Counted from the stretch's first letter, positions 10,921 to 22,235 are shown. The stretch: DNA of 64,000 nucleotides from Hyperoodon ampullatus (GCA_949752795.1 OX457057.1:3710632-3774631); one strand, 5' to 3'. Notes: generated from the letters alone by a model not told the origin. Made by a program: numbers and translations.

Positions 10921-11299
10921 TATATACTTGCATACACATATGCACCAAAAGTTACCTGGGTGGCTCTGGGGCAGACCCCATCAGAGGAGGGAGGGTCCAC
11001 AGAAACAGAAATGCTGACAGGAACCTTTATCGTCAGTGTCTCAGAAGCTTCCGTGTGGCACTTGGAGCTTGGCTAAAGGCTGAGTGGGAGCTCGACATGT
11101 CCTTACTGACCTGCACACTGAAAAGCCGTGTGCTTGTGACCACAGGGCAGGAGCCCTGGGAGGCCTGTCAGACTGTGGCAGAAGACAGAAAGGCGGAAGG
11201 AGGGACCCTCCACAGTCTGTCTTCAGACGGCAAAGAAACACATCCAGAAAGGTCAGCTAAGGACCACCCACCTGCAACCCCAGCTGGAGAACTTCGGAT
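10921..11299. other. Unassigned unique sequence
   Basis: Nothing recognised between the simple repeat and the SINE target-site duplication. Confidence 0.35.
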
Positions 11300-11315
11300 A
11301 GAAAGGTCTAGCCAG

Positions 11316-11663
11316 GGACTTCCTTGGTGGTGCAGCGGTTAAGAATCCACCTGCCAATGCAGGGGACACGGGTTCGAGCCCTGGCCGGGGAAGATCCCAC
11401 ATGCTGCGGAGCAACTAAGCTCGTGCTCCACAATGACTGAGCCTGCGCTCTAGAGCCCGCGAGCCACAACTACTGAGCCCATGTGCCACAACTACTGAAG
11501 CCTGTGCACCTAGAGCCCGAGCTCCGCAACAAGGAAAGCCACCGCAATGAGAAGCCCCCACTCCCCGCAAATAGAGAAAGCCCGAGCACAGCAACAAAGA
11601 CCCAACGCAACCAAAAATAAATAAATAAATATATATATATTTATTTTAAAAAAAAGAAGAAGA
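11316..11663 (+). mobile_element. Long CHR-superfamily SINE (tRNA-Glu-derived, cetartiodactyl)
   Basis: Starts 'ggacttccttggtggtgcag' with a B-box-like 'gggttcgagccc'. It has an extended body with repeated 'gagccacaactactgagcc'-type blocks and ends in a (AAAT)n/(AT)n/A-rich tail at 11611-11663. A perfect 16-bp target-site duplication, agaaaggtctagccag, flanks it (11300-11315 and 11664-11679). The body is about 130 bases longer than that of the CHR-2 copies and clearly a different subfamily. Confidence 0.9.
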
Positions 11664-11689
11664 AGAAAGGTCTAGCCAGAGCCAGCCAC

Positions 11690-12560
11690 ATAATTTGCAA
11701 GGTCCAGTGCAAAATGAAAATCTGGCACTCCTTCAAAAAGCAGCAGAAAAGTGCTAAAGGTACTGTGGACATAACACGCTTCCCCTGGACCCACACTGAG
11801 TCTTGCTGATTTCAGCACAGGCCTCCTGGAGTTCTGTGCTTGTAGGCCATCATGAGCGCCAAGTGTGGGTGGAGTCTTAAGGAATGGTGAACACACACCC
11901 CATGTGTCTGCGCTACTTACACGCACGCTATTACTGGTTGGACTTTGCTCACAAAACACAAGTTCACAGTTAAGAAAGCATTCAGAATTTCAAGACAGAG
12001 ACCGCAGACCATGAAACCAAGAATGGGCCCTTCTGCATGTGGGTCCCCATGGACACAGCTCTCATGCCAGTCAAGTTGGCACAGGGTAAGCCTGCTGAAA
12101 CAAAGGCAGGTCCCGCAGGAAACACTTGCCCGAGCTTCCAGGTGGCTCAGTCCCCATCACCAGACCTGGACTGGAGAGCAAGGGAGGGGGCCTCAGGGGA
12201 TGAGCCCCTTGTTGCCTCAGCTAACGCAGAAACCTTCACACAGGCACACACGGCGTCAGGCTGACACGAACCCTCCCAGGACCCTCGTTCTCCATGTCCA
12301 ACAAGACAGCAAATGTGGTGAAAGCTCAGCTCAAGGTCGACAGCTCGGGCCAAGGTCGCCCTCCTCAACTCCCCTTTGGAAACCAACCTCGAAGCCGGGA
12401 CACATTATTCTTAAGATCCTCAAGGGTGGATCATGTTCATCTGTTGAGGTTGGTCAGAAACAGCTACAACGGGAACAAAGGCTGGGGTCTTAGGGGCGTG
12501 AGTGAGGGACCCTTAGCTGAGTGCCCCCAGGGAAACCGACAGAGCCTCCTTTGGTGGTTA
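11690..12560. other. Unassigned, with a split unidentified old repeat
   Basis: 11690-11745 ('aatttgcaaggtccagtgc') and 11985-12030 ('cagaatttcaagacagagac') look to me like two halves of an interspersed mammalian repeat that I cannot name, separated by about 240 unrelated bases. The rest is unique. Confidence 0.3.
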
Positions 12561-12564
12561 AATG

Positions 12565-13075
12565 AACAACACACCCTCTGGTCTCAGACTGCCCGAGTTT
12601 TAATCCCCGGGTTTTTTTGTTTTTTTGTTTTAACATCTTTATTGGACTATAATTGCTTTCCAATGGTGTGTTAGTTTCTGCTTTATAACAAAGTGAATCA
12701 GTTATACGTATACATATGTTCCCATATCTCTTCCCTCTTGCATCTCCCTCCCTCCCACCCTCCCTATCCCACCCCTCTAGGTGGTCACAAAGCACTGAGC
12801 TGATCTCCCTGTGCTATGCGGCTGCTTCCCACTAGGTATCTATTTTATGTTTGGGAGTGTATAATCCCTGGGCTTTAATCGTCAATGTGTTATCTTTGTG
12901 ACCTTGGGCCAGCCACTCTCCCTCTCTGCGCTTTGCAACCCCTGTCTGCAGAGTTTGGGTATAAGAATGGCACTTAGTTCTGAGAATTCTTCTGAGGACT
13001 AAATAAGTATGTGATGCACTAGGAAGAATCTCTGACGCACGGTAAACACTTTGTATGTATTGGCTATTTTTATCC
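12565..13075 (+). repeat. MIR SINE split by a later L1 insertion
   Basis: The left arm (to about 12614, 'tggtctcagactgcccgag') and right arm (from about 12862, 'ttatctttgtgaccttggg', 'gaggactaaataagtatgtg', 'aaacactttgtatgtattgg') join into one MIR in the right order. The L1 at 12615-12861 sits between them. Confidence 0.8.
12615..12861 (-). mobile_element. LINE-1 3' end, short 5'-truncated copy
   Basis: T-rich start (A-tail complement), then 'aacatctttattggactata' and the same 3' UTR sequence as the copies at 570 and 58029, ending near 'ctattttatgtttgggagtg'. The flanks repeat 'taatccc-ggg-ttt' (12601-12614 and 12862-12875, with two mismatches), a probable target-site duplication. Only about 240 bases of 3' UTR were inserted. 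Confidence 0.85.
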
Positions 13076-13475
13076 TCACTGTTCAGGAAAGGCATTCACA
13101 GAGGGCCTTGGAAAGCAACGACTCTGCAGGACCATGAGGCTCCCCTCAAGGTCTGTCTAAGCCGTCTCAACACCAACGTCTCTCCAGACCAAGAGAATCA
13201 CCTGAAACATGGTGATTGTGACGGAGGAAGTGAATTTTTTAGTTTTTGTGCATTTTAATGAATTCAAATTTACAAAGTAACTAGCAGCTGCCATACTCAA
13301 CAGTGCAATTCCAATCACTTCCAGAATTTCTCAACTTGAAAGAAAAAGATTCTTTATTCAAGCGTGAATGGGAAACCCTGATTTCTATCTATATCCCCCC
13401 TCTGGAAGCTTCCCAGTCCTCATGAGCTGATTAAAGGCCCTGAGAAGTCCTGCAACAATTAAATTTTGTTCATCC
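13076..13475. other. Unassigned unique sequence
   Basis: AT content rises from about 13220. No repeat family or exon recognised. Confidence 0.35.
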
Positions 13476-13565
13476 TAATGCTTCCCAAACATATTTGACC
13501 ACAGAATCCCTTTTCTGTGCAGATGTATACAATGCTCACTGACACCCCGCAGAACATTCCAGAAG
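13476..13565. repeat. Possible hAT-Charlie (MER5-like) fragment
   Basis: 'aatgcttcccaaacatattt' followed by 'gaccacagaatcccttttc' resembles the terminal region of MER5/Charlie-type nonautonomous DNA transposons. No second inverted terminus was found, so the call is tentative. Confidence 0.35.
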
Positions 13566-13689
13566 GAGGAGTCTGGGTCCACAAGAACAATGAATGTCAT
13601 TTGGGCCTTGAAAAGCTACAGGAAAGAGACATTTTTATACCTCTTTTCAGTGCTCCTGATTCCAGAAACCAGGAGTTAAAACTAAGTCA

Positions 13690-13800
13690 CTCTTGCATTC
13701 ATTCAACAAACACGTGGTGTGCACTTACCACGCCAGGCTACGTGCTGCGCCTGCAGCCACATAATTGTCTCCTTCTTTGCCAAGCGCTAGGGAAGGGCTT
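13690..13800 (-). repeat. L2 LINE 3' end fragment
   Basis: 'cattcattcaacaaacacgt' then 'gtgcacttaccacgccaggc' is the reverse of the L2 3' tail, including the terminal ATTC-type repeats. Confidence 0.6.
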
Positions 13801-14224
13801 CCCACCTGTCCCCAGACAGGGATGGGATGCGTTTTACAGTACCTGCTGGCTCCTCTCTGGAGGCCCCATGTTTTAAAAGCTCTCTGGTGATCCTCCTCAG
13901 AGCCAGATTTAGAACAGATGGTGGGGGAAGCAGAGAGGATGGGCCCACCCACCTCGCTGAATCTAACCCAGATGGCTCTTGGTTCCCATGGCTGGCACTG
14001 CTCCACATGAGGCGGAAGCCAGCTCCAGCTCACTGATGGCAGACTGGACCCAAAGTGAGAGGAGACGAATCTTTTTGCCCACCATCCCAGTCCTTCTCCC
14101 AGAGGTGTGAGCATCCTCCCTGGAGATAGAGGAGGGAGCAAGCATTGAGGGCTCAGGGACCAGCTCTGCCTTCCCCAGTCAGCTGCCAAGGGCACAGAAA
14201 CAGGGTGCCGTGCCCACTGGCTCC
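13801..14224. other. Unassigned unique sequence
   Basis: GC-rich. No repeat, exon or RNA gene recognised. Confidence 0.35.
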
Positions 14225-14480
14225 CCCCACACAGAACCCCTTAATGAATTTTAGATTAAAAAGTCCAGATACCAGCACATCCTCAAGTTGCCTAATGAAG
14301 CAATTGGCCCATAAGTCAATCTGGCCCTCCAGATGAAGCCCCCAGTGTGGAAGCGTGACCGGCCTTACCAGGCCCGCTTAATGCAAAATGGGTAATGTCA
14401 TTTACAAGTCTCTCAAGCGCAGGTTTATGAATAAAAGAGCAATGCTAGAAAACAAGCTCCAGCAATTTCTATGCATTGCA
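14225..14480. other. Candidate conserved noncoding element
   Basis: Non-repetitive stretch with several TAAT/ATTA homeodomain cores and an octamer-like 'atgcaaa' (near 14381), set in GC-rich surroundings. Contrast in composition and absence of repeats are all that supports it. Conservation must be tested by alignment. Confidence 0.3.
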
Positions 14481-15345
14481 AACAGCTGGAAGCACGTCCT
14501 CAGGGTGCTCTCGGCCCAGCCCTTCAGCCCAACCCAGGGCTCTCCTGGCAGGTTGAGGTCCCCAATCCAACAGGTGTGGTCACCCAAAATGCAGGAAGTC
14601 TGACCTCTCAAGCATCTGAGCCCCCTCCTGCCCCACCACCCCGGAGGGGGCCCTGGAGGCCAGAGGACAAGCAGAACAGTGACAGCAAAGCACATCCAAC
14701 AGCCTCCACCAGGCCTTCTGCGCTGCTGGCCGAGGCTGCCAGAAATTCCTGCCTCCATTCAAAAACCAGCCATCTATAGAAAATATGTCCATCCTGTGGT
14801 GACCTGGCTCTGGAACAGGGGTTCTGTGGTGACCCCCGCATCCCAAGCTCACCTGCAGAGGACCCCTCCGCTCCAGGACAGGCCTCCGGCAGAGGCACAT
14901 TAAAGAAAGAACAAAGGAGAGAGGACGGAAAAGCATCTCTCAGGATTCTAAACGAGAAGATGAAATGCTCAGGATGGAAAGAGGCTTTTCAAAGAACTTT
15001 TCATCCAGTGCCAGCGCAGTTTGAGAGACTCAGAAGAGACGGAGATCTGGGAAGACAGACTGGATGGATCTGAAAGCTGCCCGGTCGGTCGGCATCCTGG
15101 GAAGAGACACTCGCTCCACAAACCCTGCAGTGCAAGGGTACCAAGGAGGCTCTGAAATTTCTGCCACCTCCGTGGATTTTGCCCCAGGAACACCCCGGGA
15201 GCACCGGTGCCCACCTGTGCGGGCTGGGAGGCAGGACAAGCAGCCAGTCACCTCCCTCCTAAGGTCCCGGGTCTCCTGGGTCACAGCCTCGCCCAGAGTC
15301 ACACTGACCTGGCGGGAAGACCCTCAATTTCCACTCTAATAGGAT
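14481..15345. other. Unassigned unique sequence
   Basis: GC-rich unique DNA with several overlapping chance open frames. No recognisable protein motif. Confidence 0.35.
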
Positions 15346-15349
15346 GTCG

Positions 15350-16200
15350 CACTGAGTGAATTAGCAGGTTCTTTTGAGTTCTAGCTATCCATCGAGAACC
15401 TTTCTTATCTGAAACACAAAAACGTGTGTTGACAAATATTTATCAAGCCTCTAGACGAGGAGTTCACACAAAAGAGGTAATTCACAAATATTGGATTATT
15501 TATTAATTGGTGTCATTATTTCTGCCATGAGTGGCTCTAAGAAACCGCCTGCCGTCCTGGGTCCTTCCTCAGCCGGTACCCGGCACCATCCGCCACTGTT
15601 CTATCAAGATGGGGCTCCCATGGCAGATGTGGTCCTCCAGATCAGCTCCCTTATCGGTCCAGCAAAACAGCAAGGTGACCCCACGTTGTCCCCCAACACA
15701 GAATTGCTCCCACAGACACCAGCCTGGCCTTCCTTCCAGAAACTCAACAGCACTTCTAAGTTCTGTGAACATTTCTTTGGGGGCCCAAAATATAGAGGAA
15801 AAAAAAGTCCAAATAAAAGCAAAAAAAGTCCAAATAAAAGCCAAGAGTAAACTCATTGAAAGGAGCGCTGGCAACTTTTAATAGCATTAATCTGTCACAG
15901 TCCGCCAGAGGGGAAGCGGCATCTGTATTCTAACTGTAATAACTACATACTGAACAGCCGAGACCTGATTTATTAACAATGAGATTTTACAAGCAAGCCA
16001 CTATTGACAAATGGCAGCAATTTTAGGCACCCCAGATCAATACCCTTTAATAGAGTCAAATCTCAACAAATTAAATTAAAGCAAGATTCGAAAATAGCCT
16101 CAAACTAAACAAATGCACGTGCGTAAAATTCCCCACATTGTTGGATGACATGACATGGGAGTCACCGTCATGAGCTGACAGCCACACTTCTATTTATTTA
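15350..16200. other. Candidate conserved noncoding element, large
   Basis: About 850 bases free of recognisable transposons. They are AT-rich at both ends (15350-15530 and 15880-16160) and dense in TAAT/ATTA, 'gataa'-like and TGACA-type cores. A 21-bp motif is tandemly duplicated at 15800-15841. This is the composition often seen in developmental enhancers. Function is inferred only. Confidence 0.35.
15800..15841 (+). repeat. 21-bp direct tandem duplication
   Basis: Two identical adjacent copies of a unit containing 'aagtccaaataaaagc' lie at 15800-15820 and 15821-15841. They are embedded in the AT-rich candidate element and are short enough to be a slippage product. Confidence 0.9.
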
Positions 16201-16409
16201 CTTGAAAATCAGGATGGGCGCTGTGGTTAAAGGGCCGTGTCCATGGTCCTTCAGAGCTCCATGGTTGGACGCCTGGGATGTGAGAGGGATACACCACAGA
16301 GAACTCTGGGCCCCTGTCGAGGAATGACCACTTGGGAACAAACACCTCCCATACCTGCTCGCCACCACCCACCACATTCCGTCTGGTGTGGAGACGATCA
16401 GAGCTTATA

Positions 16410-16612
16410 GGACAACAGAAGCCCGATCCCAGCTCTGCCCCGGGAGACCTGGGTGAGTATAGACAAATCACGTGTAACTCTTTTCATCCACAAAACAGAA
16501 ATGACATGCATCACTGCCACCTCCAAAGTTGCTGTGACATTAAACAAAATAATATATTTGAAAGACCAGGTATGGGTCTGGCACAGAAAGGACACTCGGA
16601 TATTAGCTAAAG
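16410..16612 (+). repeat. MIR SINE
   Basis: 'gatcccagctctgccccggg', 'gacaaatcacgtgtaactc', 'catccacaaaacagaaatgac' and 'gtatgggtctggcacagaaag' follow the MIR order from tRNA-like head to 3' end. Confidence 0.7.
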
Positions 16613-17550
16613 GAGGTGACCAGCAGGACGGCAGCTAGTGAAGCTGCCTCCATCCCGAAAGTGTGAGAACGCCATGACAGCACCCGCAGCGAGCTGCACC
16701 CCAGGGAAACAGCGTCCCCACAAAGCTGGAGGATGACCAGGTACATCTGATCACAGCCAGCATTCCCCACAGTTCTGCAGGAAGCCCCAGAAAAGCCTCT
16801 CCCATTGGGGAGGTTTCACTCTGGAAATTCTTTTACACCTGGAATTTTCCAGTGCCAGACAGGGAGCCCTTGCTTCCTATATTTAAGTATGGATCCTGGT
16901 CCCATGTGTGAAAGTTCAAGGAACACCCTGGGGAGCCTGCTGTTCTTGGTCAGCAGTTACAGGAGATGACACAGCTTTGCTGCCACCATATCTGCTGGAG
17001 AAGGATGTGTTGGAGACTCAGAGACAGCCCAGTGCTCGTCCAACCCTGAATGATGGCCATTCTGACCGGGTCCTTACACCATCACAGGGAGATCTGAAGG
17101 CAGAAGATGAGCAGGACCCTCCCTGGCTGGTTCCAGGTAGGAACAGGTAGCAACATTCCGGGCGGGGCACGGGGAAGTGTGTGCTCCTTCTGCGTTCCAT
17201 TTAGACAAAGATGACAGATGATTCAAAGAGCAGCTAGCTCGAAATGCTGCTGTGGTTTGTGGGTTTTCTTGGCCAACCGCAAGTCTTCCTAAACATCTGC
17301 GCCTCTTGCGCTGGTCACTGTGACTCCAGACCCAACAAAAGGGACGGGCAGACATTTCTCAGGCAACCACTGAGCGCTGGGCGAGCAAATGGGGAAGAGC
17401 TCTAGCTTCAGCCTGGGCCTCTGCTTCTAATGAGCTGTGTTTGTTCAGAGGCATCTTGAACCTGACCCCTCAACCCCAACTAGATGAGGGGCTCCCTGGG
17501 CCCCCAGCCACCTACAAGTCCCCTGTCACCGCCCTGAACCCACTTTATTA
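16613..17550. other. Unassigned unique sequence
   Basis: Nothing recognised. A weak MIR-like phrase near 17395-17435 was not strong enough to call. Confidence 0.35.
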
Positions 17551-17551
17551 T

Positions 17552-18010
17552 GACTGTATTTGTTTCCTATGGCTGCTGTAACAAATTATCCCAAACTTGG
17601 TGGTTTGAATCAACAGAAGTGTATTCTCTCCCAGTTCTGGAGCCCAGAAGTCTGGAATCAAGGTGTTGGCTGGGCTGCACTCCCTCCAGAGGCTCCAGGT
17701 AAGAATCCTCCTCCCCTTTCCTCTTCCAGCTCCAGGGGTCCAAGTGCCCCCCGGGCTTGGCGCCGCATCACTCCCTCTCTGCCTCCGTCTTCATGGGGCT
17801 CTCTCCTCTTCTCTGTCGTATCCCCTTCTCTTATAAGGACACCTGGAATTGGATGTAGGGCCCACCTGGATAATCCAAGGTGAACTCCTCATCTCAAGAT
17901 CCTCAGTAACATCTGCAAACACCCTCTTTCCAAATAAATCCTATTCACTGTTTCCAGAGATGTGGACGTATCTTTTTTGGGGGGCCACCATTCAGCCCCC
18001 TCCCATCACA
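17552..18010 (-). mobile_element. MLT1-type LTR (ERVL-MaLR), near full length
   Basis: Reverse of an MLT1-class LTR: 'ggctgctgtaacaaattatc', 'cagttctggagcccagaagtc', 'tctcttataaggacacctgg', 'agggcccacctggataatcc' and 'ttttttggggggccaccatt' in order. Confidence 0.8.
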
Positions 18011-18048
18011 TACACAGCGCCTAATAGATGCCTAATTCCATCTGCAGA

Positions 18049-18075
18049 ATGAATGAATGAATGAATGAATGAACA
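18049..18075 (+). repeat. (GAAT)n microsatellite
   Basis: About six perfect GAAT units directly after the LTR. It may represent the decayed tail of an older element. Confidence 0.9.
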
Positions 18076-18374
18076 AGCAGTTGCTACCATGGACAGCAGT
18101 CAGCAAACTAAGGGAAGCCTGGCCACGGGCACCTCCATGCCTCAGTGTGGATACAGGGTGGGGACTAAGGCTGAGACCTGGACGTCCCAGCTGTGAGGGC
18201 ACCATCTACCCAGCTCCAGGGTCAGGCTGCAGGGCCCAGCTCCACCATCTCAAATCACGTGGCCACCTTGCACCAGGGCCCCGTCCTGCAGCCCCTGAGC
18301 CAGCCAGCTTCCGTGCCGACCCAGAGACCACTCTCCCACCGCTGGGGAGGATGCGGCTCAACAAGCATGGGTAG
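18076..18374. other. Unassigned unique sequence
   Basis: GC-rich. Nothing recognised. Confidence 0.3.
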
Positions 18375-18515
18375 TGCATGCATGTGTAGGTGTGCGTGTG
18401 TCCACCCATGCGCAGGCACATGCATGTTTGTTGTGTGTGTGCAGTGTGCGTAGGTGTGCAGGTATATGCATGTATGTGCAGGCATGTGTGCTGTGCATGC
18501 GGGTCTGTTTGTATA
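18375..18515 (+). repeat. Degenerate GT-rich alternating purine-pyrimidine tract
   Basis: Imperfect TG and TGCATG repeats over about 140 bases ('gtgcatgcatgtgtaggtgt', 'ttgttgtgtgtgtgcagtg'). Long alternating purine-pyrimidine runs of this kind can adopt Z-DNA under torsional stress. Confidence 0.75.
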
Positions 18516-19310
18516 TTTAATTATGTGGGCATAATTAGGAAACATAACCAGGAGACCTATATTTTCTTTGGGCCTGTGATTTTCAGTCTCATCAGAATAT
18601 TAGTGCTAAAAATTATGAGACATAAATGGGGCTGGTTAACATAAAAGCCATAAAATATTTGTTTCTAATGGAGCCTGGATACAAGCAAATCTGTCTTCAG
18701 GCTGCTGAGGGCCATCGTCTTTAAGAAGAGAACTGTCTTCTCAAGCACAAGCAGCAAGGAAGACACCCCACCCGGTCTTCAGGGTGTGCCCACACTCCCT
18801 CCCCCTGCTGGGGTCTTCTGGTGTCTATGGCACTTGGGGAGGGAGTGGCAAGGGAATTCGCAGTTGCTGGGCATCTGTCGGGGGTCAGACATAGTGGTCG
18901 ACGCACCTCATGGCACTGAAGCCACACACAACCCCACCCCCATCCGGATGTTTCCGCCATCCTCGGAACATTGAGAACAAGAGACTCAGCTAAGTGGAGG
19001 CACTCGTCCCGAGTCACACAGCTGGTCCCCAAGATGCCAGGGTGGGCGCCATGTGCTTTCCAGCACAGGAGTCCAGGGGACACACACTCCCCTTCCCGAG
19101 ACCTGAGGCAGGAGCAGATCATCCCTCCTGACATAGGCTGGCTTCCCCTTCCGTCAGGGAAGGTCCAAGGCTTCTGATCAAGTGTCTGGGGATGGTGGGC
19201 AGACCCAAGAGTGCAGGGAGGAAGCGTTCACAGGCAGGCAGGTTGGACTGGCGGGGTCGGGGACAGCCACGCTGGGGACTTGTGCCTGACACACAGTTCC
19301 ATTCACTTGT
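18516..19310. other. Unassigned, with a possible MIR remnant
   Basis: Near 18965-19070 'agtcacacagctggtcccc' resembles a reversed MIR core. The rest is unique. A short AT-rich stretch lies at 18510-18680. Confidence 0.3.
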
Positions 19311-19317
19311 CTGTTCA

Positions 19318-19905
19318 TTCAATGTTCATAGCAGCACCGTTCACAACAGCCAAGACATGGAAGCAACCTAAGTGTCCACTGACAGATGAATGGAGAGAGA
19401 AGATGTGGCGTATATACACAATGGAATATTACCCGGCCATAAAAAAAGAATGAAATAATGCCATTTGCAGCAACACGGGTGGACCTAGAGATGATCACAC
19501 TAAGTGAAGTAAGTCAGACAGACAAAGGCAAATATCAGTATCACATGATTTTCACTTATATGTGGAATCTAAGTGATACAAATGAACTTATTTACAAAGC
19601 CGAAACAGACTCACAGACATAGAAAACAAACATGTTTACCAAAGGGAAAAGGTGGGGCGAGGGATTAGGAGTTTGGGATTAACAGATACACACGGTTATA
19701 TATAAAATAGATAAACAACAAGGATCTACTGTACAGCACAGGGAACTATGCTCAATATCTTGTAACAACCTATGATGGGAAAGAATCTGAAAAGAATAGA
19801 TATACATGTATGTATAACTGAATCATTTAGCTGTACACCTGAAACTAACACAACATTGTAAGTCAACTAGACTTCAATAAAAAACAAAAATCAAACAAAC
19901 AAACC
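19318..19905 (+). mobile_element. LINE-1 3' end (ORF2 end plus 3' UTR)
   Basis: Starts in the end of ORF2 ('gttcatagcagcaccgttca', 'ggaatattacccggccat') and continues through the young cetartiodactyl 3' UTR ('ctactgtacagcacagggaa', 'gtataactgaatcatttagc', 'acttcaataaaaaacaaaaa'). 5'-truncated. It inserted immediately before an L2 fragment. Confidence 0.88.
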
Positions 19906-20110
19906 AAAGCATTTATGGAGCAACTATTAGGCGCTGGCATTGCAATGGGGCTGAGATGCAGCCATGAGCAAAAAGACATCCTCCCGCCTCACCAAGAGCT
20001 GAGTCTTTGTAACTAAACAAGTGAGTAGTACAAGCAGGGAAGGACGAGGGGCCGTGGAGCTCGCAGAAGGGCCAAGGCGTAGAGAGCAGAGGCGTTCAGT
20101 CCATACAACC
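19906..20110 (-). repeat. L2 LINE 3' end fragment
   Basis: 'gcatttatggagcaactatt' and 'aggcgctggcattgcaatgg' are the reverse of the L2 3' tail. Diverged. Confidence 0.5.
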
Positions 20111-20270
20111 ACCTGCTGAGGTCACTGTGAAGGCAGCGTCAGGAGAAGAGCAAGGCTGTAATGACCATGAATTTCCACCCAGAGGAAAGGGTCCTAGAAA
20201 ACTGGGTCATCCACACGGGAACTTTCACACCAGCTCCCAGGGGGCAGAAAGTTCTGCTTTAGATGGAAAA

Positions 20271-21200
20271 GCCTCTCTCTGTTTCTGTTTCTATGTCTAT
20301 CTGTTTCTATCTATTCATCCACGTATCTATCTATGTATCTATACATCTAGTATCTACCTATCTATATCTATTCATCTATGAATTTTTTCACCTATATATC
20401 TATCTACCCATCTATCCATCTATCTACCTATCTTTATCTATTTATCCATTTATCCATCTATCCATCCATCCATGCATCTATGCTTTCTATGTATCCATCT
20501 ATGCATTTATCTGCCTATGTTTGTACCTACGTATGTATGTATGTGTGTATGTATGTATATATGTATCTATCTATCTATGTCTGTACCTATGTATGTATCC
20601 ATTCATCCACCTATCATCTATCTGTCTCTTCATCCATCTATCATCTATCTATCTATGTTTGTACCTATGTATGTGTCCACCCATCCATCCATCATCTGTC
20701 GTCATCTATCTCTCACCTATGTATGTATATATGTATCTATCTATCTATGCATCTACTCATCCATGCATGCATTCATTCATCCATCCATCCATCTATGCAT
20801 CCATGCATCTATCTATATTTGCACCTATGTATGAATATATCCATTCATCCATTCACCTATCCATATATCTATGTTTGCATCTAAATATGTATGTATCTAT
20901 CCATCCATCTATCCATCCATCATCCATCGATCACTTATTAACATCTATCTATCTCTCATCAATGTATGGTTGTATGTATGTATGCATCTATCTATCTATC
21001 ATCTAGCTAGCTAACCATCCATCCATTACCTACCATCTACCTATCTATGCATCTATGCATGCATTCATTCATTCATCCATCCATCCTCTATCCATCCATC
21101 TAGCTATACACCCATGCATATATCTATGCACTTATCTATCTATAAACCATAATATACACACATATATATATGAACATATATGTATAATAGATAAATGTGG
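20271..21200 (+). repeat. Long degenerate tetranucleotide array (CTAT/CCAT/GTAT)n
   Basis: About 930 bases built almost wholly of CTAT, CCAT, GTAT and CATT units in shifting blocks, such as 'tctatctatctatgtctgta' and 'catccatccatccatctatg'. Some longer units recur, for example 'gtttgtacctatgtatgt' at two places. The tract ends in an AT-rich stretch near 21150-21200. Open frames across it (Tyr/Ile/Ser/His-rich) are artefacts of the repeat. Confidence 0.95.
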
Positions 21201-22235
21201 ATGGGAATATAAAATATGGAAACAGAAGCTGTGATTAGGCTCTTGATCACATTTGGATTCTTGTAGACATTTCTCCAGAGCAGAAAATATTTTGCTCAGT
21301 TTTGTTCTTGTGAAATTATAATAAATAAGTAAATAATAGCAGATGACTTCTCTGGAACAAGCATGTTTGCCTCAGAATAATTGGACCAGGATTATCCTGA
21401 TTAACTGATTATTCTGGACAAAAAAAGAAGTTACCTCTGGAAATACAACTATGCACAACTTCAAATTTTTCCAAAAATTGGAATAGAAACGGTTTAAAGT
21501 GCTCCTCTGTCAGGGCACCATGGCCCGTAGTGGTCTTCCTCTGAGGTCTGGCATCTCCAAGGCCCTGTACAGACTTTGGCCAGCCCCTTGCAGCCTTCTT
21601 CCTGCACAGAGAGGAGAAATTGGTTTCAATATTGAGCCTGCTCTTGTTTGGGTGGAGTTAACTAGGATTTCCTGCAAAAGGCTGACGTGAAGAGCTGAGC
21701 AAATGGATGCTTTGAGTCTAAATCTCCCCTTTCTTCAGCAACATCTCTCATGAAGAATTTACCCATGACTTACTCATCCCTGGTCCACCGTCTTGATCTA
21801 TTTTTAATGGCACTGCTGACATAGTTCCCTTTCCCTGGCTAACATCCAAGGTTTTCATTTTCACAGTGTTGTCAGCGCCCCCTCTGTCTACACCCTCACG
21901 TCACTCGGGGGCCCTTGATGGTCCCTTTTCTGAGGCTGAGCTCTTCATTCCCCGTTCTTCCAATGAGCCCAGGCCCTGCCTTCCAGATGAAACCATCTCC
22001 TTCCTAGAAGCCACCCCCACCTTCTGGAGAAGGTTAGTTTATGGAGGATATTGCTCTGACATAGACAGAGACATGGCAGTACGTCTCAGCCTTGTCACGA
22101 CTGTACACACGCATCACAGAACCGGAATCCAGCCCACATGCCGTGGGATTGACCCTAGAATGTGCTAGGAGGCATCAAGCAACGGGTCCAGCTTCATCCT
22201 GGGCTCTGAAAGGCTCCTTTTTGGTTTGAAATGTT
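21201..22235. other. Unassigned unique sequence
   Basis: AT-rich at 21210-21480 with 'aataaataagtaaataat' and TAAT cores. GC-rich afterwards. No repeat family or exon recognised. Confidence 0.35.

Noticed and set aside
20263..21006. Open frame of 247 codons rich in Tyr, Ile, Ser and His on the plus strand
   Set aside because: It is a direct translation of the (CTAT/CCAT)n array. Two other frames are open there too, as expected for a tetranucleotide repeat.
20271..21200. CRISPR-like regular repeats
   Set aside because: The units are tetranucleotides without conserved repeat-spacer alternation, and the genome is mammalian.
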